Source: Phycisphaerae bacterium
GTDB taxonomy: Bacteria; Planctomycetota; Phycisphaerae; Tepidisphaerales; Tepidisphaeraceae
Direction: 5' to 3'
Length of the DNA stretch: 11,579 bases
Assembly (NCBI GenBank): GCA_014380825.1
Contig: JACMJD010000334.1
Coordinates: 1-11,579 of the forward strand
In this document: positions 8,119 to 11,579 of the stretch, in pieces
How the letters are laid out: every line of letters starts with the position of its first letter
Numbering within the stretch: the stretch's first letter is position 1
Position numbers and translations under genes: made by a program
The notes under the pieces: model-generated
The model's database searches: none
Seen by the model: only the letters and a program-made list of their open reading frames with translations
What the model was told of the DNA's origin: nothing

Positions 8119-8733
8119 TCACTCCAAGTTCTGCGTCAGATTCCGCGCCAGCCACGCCCGCGCGACCGACCAATCCCGCTTCACCGTCCGCGGCGAGCTA
8201 TCCAGCGCCGCGGCGGTTTCTTCGACGCTCAGGCCGGTGAAGTATCGAAGCATCACCACCTCTGCCAGGTGCGGGTCGAACTCGCGCAGGTGCGAAAGTG
8301 CGACGTCGAGCGCAACCATGGCATCCGGATCGGCGGACTCGATCGCGACGTCGACGAATTCCAGATCGACGCGTTGCTTGCCTCCGCCGCGCTTGCGGGC
8401 GGCGGCGCGCCGAGCGCGTTCGACCAGGATTCGCCGCATCGCTTCGGCTGCCACCATGAAAAACTGCCGCGGGTTTTCCCACTTCACGGCCGGATCCTGG
8501 CTGAGGCGCAAAAACACCTCATGCACAAGGGCCGTAGTCTGTAGCGTTAAACCGGCCGGCTCACGGGCCATTTTTGATTGGGCAAGTTCGCGAAGCTGCT
8601 GATAGACGGCGGGAAAGAGCTCCCGCGTCGTGCCGGTGAGGGACGGCGGGGGCGCGGCATCCAGCGGATCATCCCCCCGGGAAGCGTGCTCAGAAGGGTC
8701 TTCCGGCGTGTTTTCGATTTTTGGCCCCGTCAC
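8119..8733 (-). CDS. ECF-type RNA polymerase sigma factor (TIGR02999-like, planctomycete/acidobacterial type)
   Basis: Using GTG 8733 the protein has 204 residues. A 30-residue acidic/Pro-rich tail precedes the sigma-2 region (about 35-110), which has the family-typical runs LTLQTTALVHEVFLRL (62-77), FFMVAAEAMRRILVERARR (91-109) and KRGGGKQRV (114-122). Sigma-4 (about 140-200) includes MLRYFTGLSVEETAAALDSSPRTVKRDW (161-188), a helix-turn-helix. This matches the TIGR02999/Sigma70_ECF group, which is abundant in planctomycetes and often adjoins Ser/Thr kinases instead of anti-sigma factors. It should direct polymerase to a specific promoter set when activated by the downstream kinase. The start is uncertain. 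The frame stays open to ATG 8970, but that would overlap the divergent gene and its signal peptide. GTG 8733 has only a distant GGAG, and other in-frame GTG/TTG codons lie upstream. Confidence 0.9.
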   Translation of the reverse strand: MTGPKIENTPEDPSEHASRGDDPLDAAPPPSLTGTTRELFPAVYQQLRELAQSKMAREPAGLTLQTTALVHEVFLRLSQDPAVKWENPRQFFMVAAEAMRRILVERARRAAARKRGGGKQRVDLEFVDVAIESADPDAMVALDVALSHLREFDPHLAEVVMLRYFTGLSVEETAAALDSSPRTVKRDWSVARAWLARNLTQNLE

Positions 8734-8883
8734 GTCCGCATTTTCGCACAGAACTCCGGATCGACAAAACAAATCTGCCGGAACCCATTTAGGCAAAGGC
8801 GTGTCGCGGGAAGCTGGGTCAAGTCGCACGACGAATCCGATCGTGCACGACAGCCTCGCCGCGCTACTTGAGAAGGAGACGAC
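8734..8883. promoter_or_regulatory. Divergent intergenic region with an ECF-like promoter candidate
   Basis: This gap of about 150 bases must hold promoters for both the sigma gene (minus) and the repeat-protein gene (plus). On the plus strand GGAAC (8780-8784), 16 bases of spacer and GTGTC (8801-8805) resemble the GGAAC-N16/17-(C)GTC shape of many ECF promoters, and would give a leader of about 70 bases before ATG 8884. On the minus strand TTGACC (complement of 8817-8822) has no convincing -10 partner. No operator palindrome was recognised. Confidence 0.22.
8873..8878 (+). promoter_or_regulatory. Ribosome binding site of the secreted repeat protein
   Basis: AAGGAG lies 5 bases before ATG 8884. 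It is a strong Shine-Dalgarno match and fixes the start just ahead of a convincing signal peptide. Confidence 0.85.
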
Positions 8884-11579
8884 ATGTCGCGGAAGAACTT
8901 GGTCAATCGTCGCATTTCGGTCAGCCAGAAGCTCGCAGCCGCCGCATCGCTGGCGATGCTGGGGATTCACGCGTTACCCGCCGCCGCACAGGTGGTCACG
9001 TGGACGGGCGGAAACGGTAACTGGAGCGATTCGCTCAAGTGGACGGCCGGTGTTCCGAACAGTGCCACTGCCACCGCGATGACCGATTCGAACAATCCTA
9101 CGGTCAGCCTGGTTACCGTTAACGGAAGCTTCACGGTTGGCACACTCTTGCTCAGCGCAGGCGACGAAGTCTCGATCGCGCCCAGTCAAACCTTGAATAT
9201 CGGAACGTTCGCCGACATTGCCGGAACGCTCCGCATCGGCAACGGCGCGAATCTGACCATGGCCGGCACCGCGAACAACAACGGCCGGATCGTCTTCAGT
9301 CCGAACGGCAGCGAGAATTTCCTGAACATCGGCGGCGGCCCGCTGACCATCAACGGCACCGGTACGATTCAGTTCGACTGGACCGGCACCGGCTCGGCAG
9401 GTGTGATCTCGGCGCAATCCAGCGGCACGCTGACGCTCGGCGCGAACCAGGTTGTTCAAGGGGTGGGTTCGTTCCGCAATTCGCGTGTGATCAATAACGG
9501 CCTGATCGATGCCAACTCCGGCACCGCCGGTCTACTCGGCGCCGGAATGTACATCGATCCGAGCAATCAGAGCGCCAGCCCGTTCATCAACAACGGCACG
9601 ATACGATCGAGCAACGGCGGGCTGATGGTCTTCGCCGGCGACAACGGTGGCGAGCTGGTGAACAACGGCACGATCAGCGCCATCGGTAACAACTCGATCA
9701 CCGAATTGCACAGCAACGTGACCATCCTCGGCGGGACGTACGCGACCACCGGCACGGGCGTGGTGCGAGTGCGCCCAGGACAGACCGGCAACGCCTCGAA
9801 CTTTACGATCACGCCCGGCTCGCAGTTTCAGGTTCCGAACAATGCACGGCTGAACCTGTCGGGCACGATCACGAACAACGGCAGCTTGAACGTCATCTCC
9901 GGAGCGAGTCACGCCTTCATCGGCTTGCCCAGCGCCGTCACGCTGCAAGGCACCGGCGTCACGCGGCTGGCGAGCAACCCTGCCGTGAGCAACGCGACGA
10001 TCGACGGCCAAGGCACGCTGACCATCACGGCCGGGCACACGCTCGCGGGTGGTGGACATCTCGACAACGTGCGCGTGATCAACAACGGCACGATTCGCGC
10101 CGATCAGACCGGCACCATCAGCATGTATCTCGATCCCAGCAACCAGATCACCGACTCGTTCGTCAATAACGCGACGATCCAAGCGAGCACGGGAGCGGTC
10201 GTTTCTCTCGCCGGTGAAAGCGGCGGCAACTTCGTCGGCAGTGGCGTTTACCGCGCCGACGGCGCGGGCGCTCGCGTGGACCTGATCAATGGGATTTCGA
10301 TCAGCGGCGGCAGCTACACGACGACCGCAGGCGGTGTAGTTCATGTCCCCTCGGCACATGTTGGCAACGTCACCGCACCCACGATCACCGCCGGCTCTGA
10401 ATTCCGCGTCGAAGACAACGGCCGGCTGAACGTCTCAGGCACGGTCAACAACAACAGCACGCTCAGCATCAACGCGGGCACAAGCAACGCCTTCCTGGGT
10501 GTTCCGGTTGCCACCACCCTGCAAGGACCCGGCATCACTCGCTTCAACAGCACCCTCACCGCCGACGCAAGCCTGGATGGCCAGGGCACGGTCACGATCG
10601 CAGCGGGACATGTCGTGCGCGGCGACGGGTACCTCAACAATGTTCGCGTGATCAACAACGGTTCGATCATTGGCGACGACTCGGTCGCGCGATTGGGCGG
10701 CACGTACCTCGATCCGAGTAACCAGATCGCCATCCCGTTTATTAACAACGGCACGATCGGCGTGGTCGCCAACAACTTCGTCTCGCTCGTCGGAGACAGC
10801 GGCGGGGCGTTCAGCGGGAACGGCGTCTACCGCGCCGACGGGTCGAACGCCTTCCTGCACCTGGCGAACAATGTCACCGTCGTTGGCGGCAACTACACGA
10901 CGACCGCCGGCGGAGTTGTACGCGTGCCAACCGCCCATACCGGCAACGTCGACGCGCCCACAATCACCGCCGGCACCGTCTTCAACGTGGATAACAACGC
11001 CCGGCTGAACATCAAGGGCATCGTTACGAACAACGGCAGCCTCACGATTACATCCGGCGCGAGCCACTCGTTCTTGTCCGTTAGTTCGGGCGGCTCGGCG
11101 ACCCTGACGGGCAGCGGTGTCACTCGTTTCGTGCCCAATCCCGGAGTCACCAATGCGTCCGTTGATGGCCAAGGCACGCTGACCATCGCCGCCGGGCATC
11201 TCGTCGCCGGCTCCGCGTACTTCGATAACACGCGTGTAATCAACAACGGGACCATCCGCGGCGACTTGGTCACCTCCGCCACGACGATGTATCTCGACCC
11301 GTACAACGGCAACGCGAACGCGATCGTCAACAACGCGACAATTCAGGCCGTCACAGGTGCGACGGTTTCACTGGCGGGAGACTCGGGGGGCAACTTTGCC
11401 GGCAACGGCGTCTATCGCGCCGACGGCGTCGGCGCGGTCGTGCAGCTCATCAATGGCGTTGAGGTGGTCGGCGGTAACTTCACCACCACCGCCAACGGCG
11501 AGATTCGCGTTCCGTCCGCTCACAACGCAATCCTCAACGGTTCGACGATCACGCCGGGAACCAACTTTGCCGTGCCGAA
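8884..11579 (+). CDS. Large secreted/surface repeat protein, N-terminal 898 residues (3' end outside the window)
   Basis: The frame is open from ATG 8884 to the window edge with no stop, giving at least 898 residues. A signal peptide is clear: a basic start (SRKNLVNRR), a hydrophobic core about 17-31 and probable cleavage after AAA35. The mature protein begins QVVTWTGGNGNWSDSLKW, an opening common in autotransporter-like and PEP-CTERM or dockerin-bearing proteins of planctomycetes. The rest is rich in Asn, Gly, Thr, Ser, Ala and Val with short NNGTI-type alternations, consistent with a right-handed beta-helix or beta-solenoid. From residue 201 it is built of tandem units of 191-196 residues. 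No cysteine is present and only four lysines (4, 16, 52, 711). The C-terminus, which would show how it is anchored (PEP-CTERM, autotransporter barrel or other), is missing. An extracellular, surface or adhesin-like role is inferred from the architecture. I cannot name a specific family. Confidence 0.9.
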   Translation, partial: MSRKNLVNRRISVSQKLAAAASLAMLGIHALPAAAQVVTWTGGNGNWSDSLKWTAGVPNSATATAMTDSNNPTVSLVTVNGSFTVGTLLLSAGDEVSIAPSQTLNIGTFADIAGTLRIGNGANLTMAGTANNNGRIVFSPNGSENFLNIGGGPLTINGTGTIQFDWTGTGSAGVISAQSSGTLTLGANQVVQGVGSFRNSRVINNGLIDANSGTAGLLGAGMYIDPSNQSASPFINNGTIRSSNGGLMVFAGDNGGELVNNGTISAIGNNSITELHSNVTILGGTYATTGTGVVRVRPGQTGNASNFTITPGSQFQVPNNARLNLSGTITNNGSLNVISGASHAFIGLPSAVTLQGTGVTRLASNPAVSNATIDGQGTLTITAGHTLAGGGHLDNVRVINNGTIRADQTGTISMYLDPSNQITDSFVNNATIQASTGAVVSLAGESGGNFVGSGVYRADGAGARVDLINGISISGGSYTTTAGGVVHVPSAHVGNVTAPTITAGSEFRVEDNGRLNVSGTVNNNSTLSINAGTSNAFLGVPVATTLQGPGITRFNSTLTADASLDGQGTVTIAAGHVVRGDGYLNNVRVINNGSIIGDDSVARLGGTYLDPSNQIAIPFINNGTIGVVANNFVSLVGDSGGAFSGNGVYRADGSNAFLHLANNVTVVGGNYTTTAGGVVRVPTAHTGNVDAPTITAGTVFNVDNNARLNIKGIVTNNGSLTITSGASHSFLSVSSGGSATLTGSGVTRFVPNPGVTNASVDGQGTLTIAAGHLVAGSAYFDNTRVINNGTIRGDLVTSATTMYLDPYNGNANAIVNNATIQAVTGATVSLAGDSGGNFAGNGVYRADGVGAVVQLINGVEVVGGNFTTTANGEIRVPSAHNAILNGSTITPGTNFAVP
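9484..11579 (+). repeat. Tandem array of 573-588-bp units (191-196 residues) in the secreted protein
   Basis: Using the recurring RVINNG as phase marker, units begin at 9484, 10072, 10645 and 11233 (residues 201, 397, 588, 784), with spacings of 588, 573 and 588 bp. The fourth unit is cut by the window end. Block order within a unit is RVINNGTI, Y(L/I)DPSNQ, F(I/V)NN(G/A)TI, SLAG(E/D)SGG, GVYRADG, GG(S/N)YTTTAGGVVxVP, PTITAGSxF, RLNxSGT, (A/S)GxSxAF, TLQGxGxTR, DGQGTLTIAAGH. Units 2, 3 and 4 share GVYRADG; unit 1 has a different stretch (LVNNGTISAIGN) there. All spacings are multiples of three, so the frame is kept. Confidence 0.9.

Noticed and set aside
6093..8240. A 715-codon open frame on the plus strand opposite the Ser/Thr kinase
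   Set aside because: It is antisense to an unambiguous kinase with all catalytic motifs, has no recognisable domain and an Arg/His/Gln-rich composition typical of the antisense of GC-rich coding sequence.
8787..8822. TTGACC (minus strand) as -35 of a sigma-70 promoter for the sigma gene
   Set aside because: At normal spacing the -10 position reads CCTTTG, and the nearest AT-rich hexamer is about 25 bases away.
8730..8915. A 61-codon minus-strand frame whose TGA overlaps the sigma GTG start
   Set aside because: The stop-start overlap is suggestive of coupling, but the frame runs back into the start of the divergent repeat-protein gene, has no recognisable content and no clear ribosome binding site.
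8734..8970. Extension of the sigma factor to ATG 8970
   Set aside because: The extra 79 residues would overlap the divergent gene's start and signal peptide and do not resemble the family N-terminus, although the true start remains uncertain.
9532..11199. Two long minus-strand open frames (9532-10359 and 10435-11199) opposite the repeat protein
   Set aside because: Their repeats simply mirror the repeats of the plus-strand gene, which has a signal peptide and strong ribosome binding site. The low-complexity Val/Arg/Asp composition is an antisense artefact.

Overview
The window looks like a chromosomal segment of a GC-rich bacterium, most likely a planctomycete (Planctomycetota, perhaps Phycisphaerae). 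This assignment is inferred from three things. There is an ECF sigma factor of the TIGR02999 type directly upstream of a membrane Ser/Thr kinase with C-terminal TPRs. There is a very large, secreted, Asn/Gly/Thr-rich repeat protein with the WTGGNGNWSD-type N-terminus common in planctomycetes. Signalling genes are dense overall. No RNA genes, IS elements, CRISPR arrays or phage genes were seen.

Layout. The left edge holds the C-terminal part of a probable family 2 glycosyltransferase (1-624, +). After a 120-bp gap comes a co-directional block. It contains a MetE C-terminal-like zinc methyltransferase (745-1815), a 999-residue hybrid histidine kinase whose GTG start directly abuts the methyltransferase stop codon (1816-4815), and a small PilZ protein (4921-5280). 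Facing this block on the minus strand is a two-gene unit: the ECF sigma factor (8733-8119) followed by a kinase-TM-TPR protein (8033-5304). The 85-bp gap between these two carries a striking set of GC-rich inverted repeats that overlap the kinase's ribosome binding site. Divergent from the sigma gene, and reading off the right edge, is a secreted repeat protein (8884 to the window end). It has a signal peptide and four tandem units of 191-196 residues, the last one cut by the window edge.

How the genes may work together. The sensor kinase with its PilZ neighbour suggests two-component signalling plus c-di-GMP sensing. The sigma factor and Ser/Thr kinase form a recognised type of pair, in which the kinase is thought to control the sigma factor. 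The repeat protein diverges from the sigma gene across a 150-bp gap that contains a weak ECF-like promoter candidate, so it is a possible target; this last step is inference. Each family here is already known. The less usual points are the methyltransferase/sensor-kinase coupling, the structured leader in front of the Ser/Thr kinase, and the composition and modular evolution of the repeat protein.
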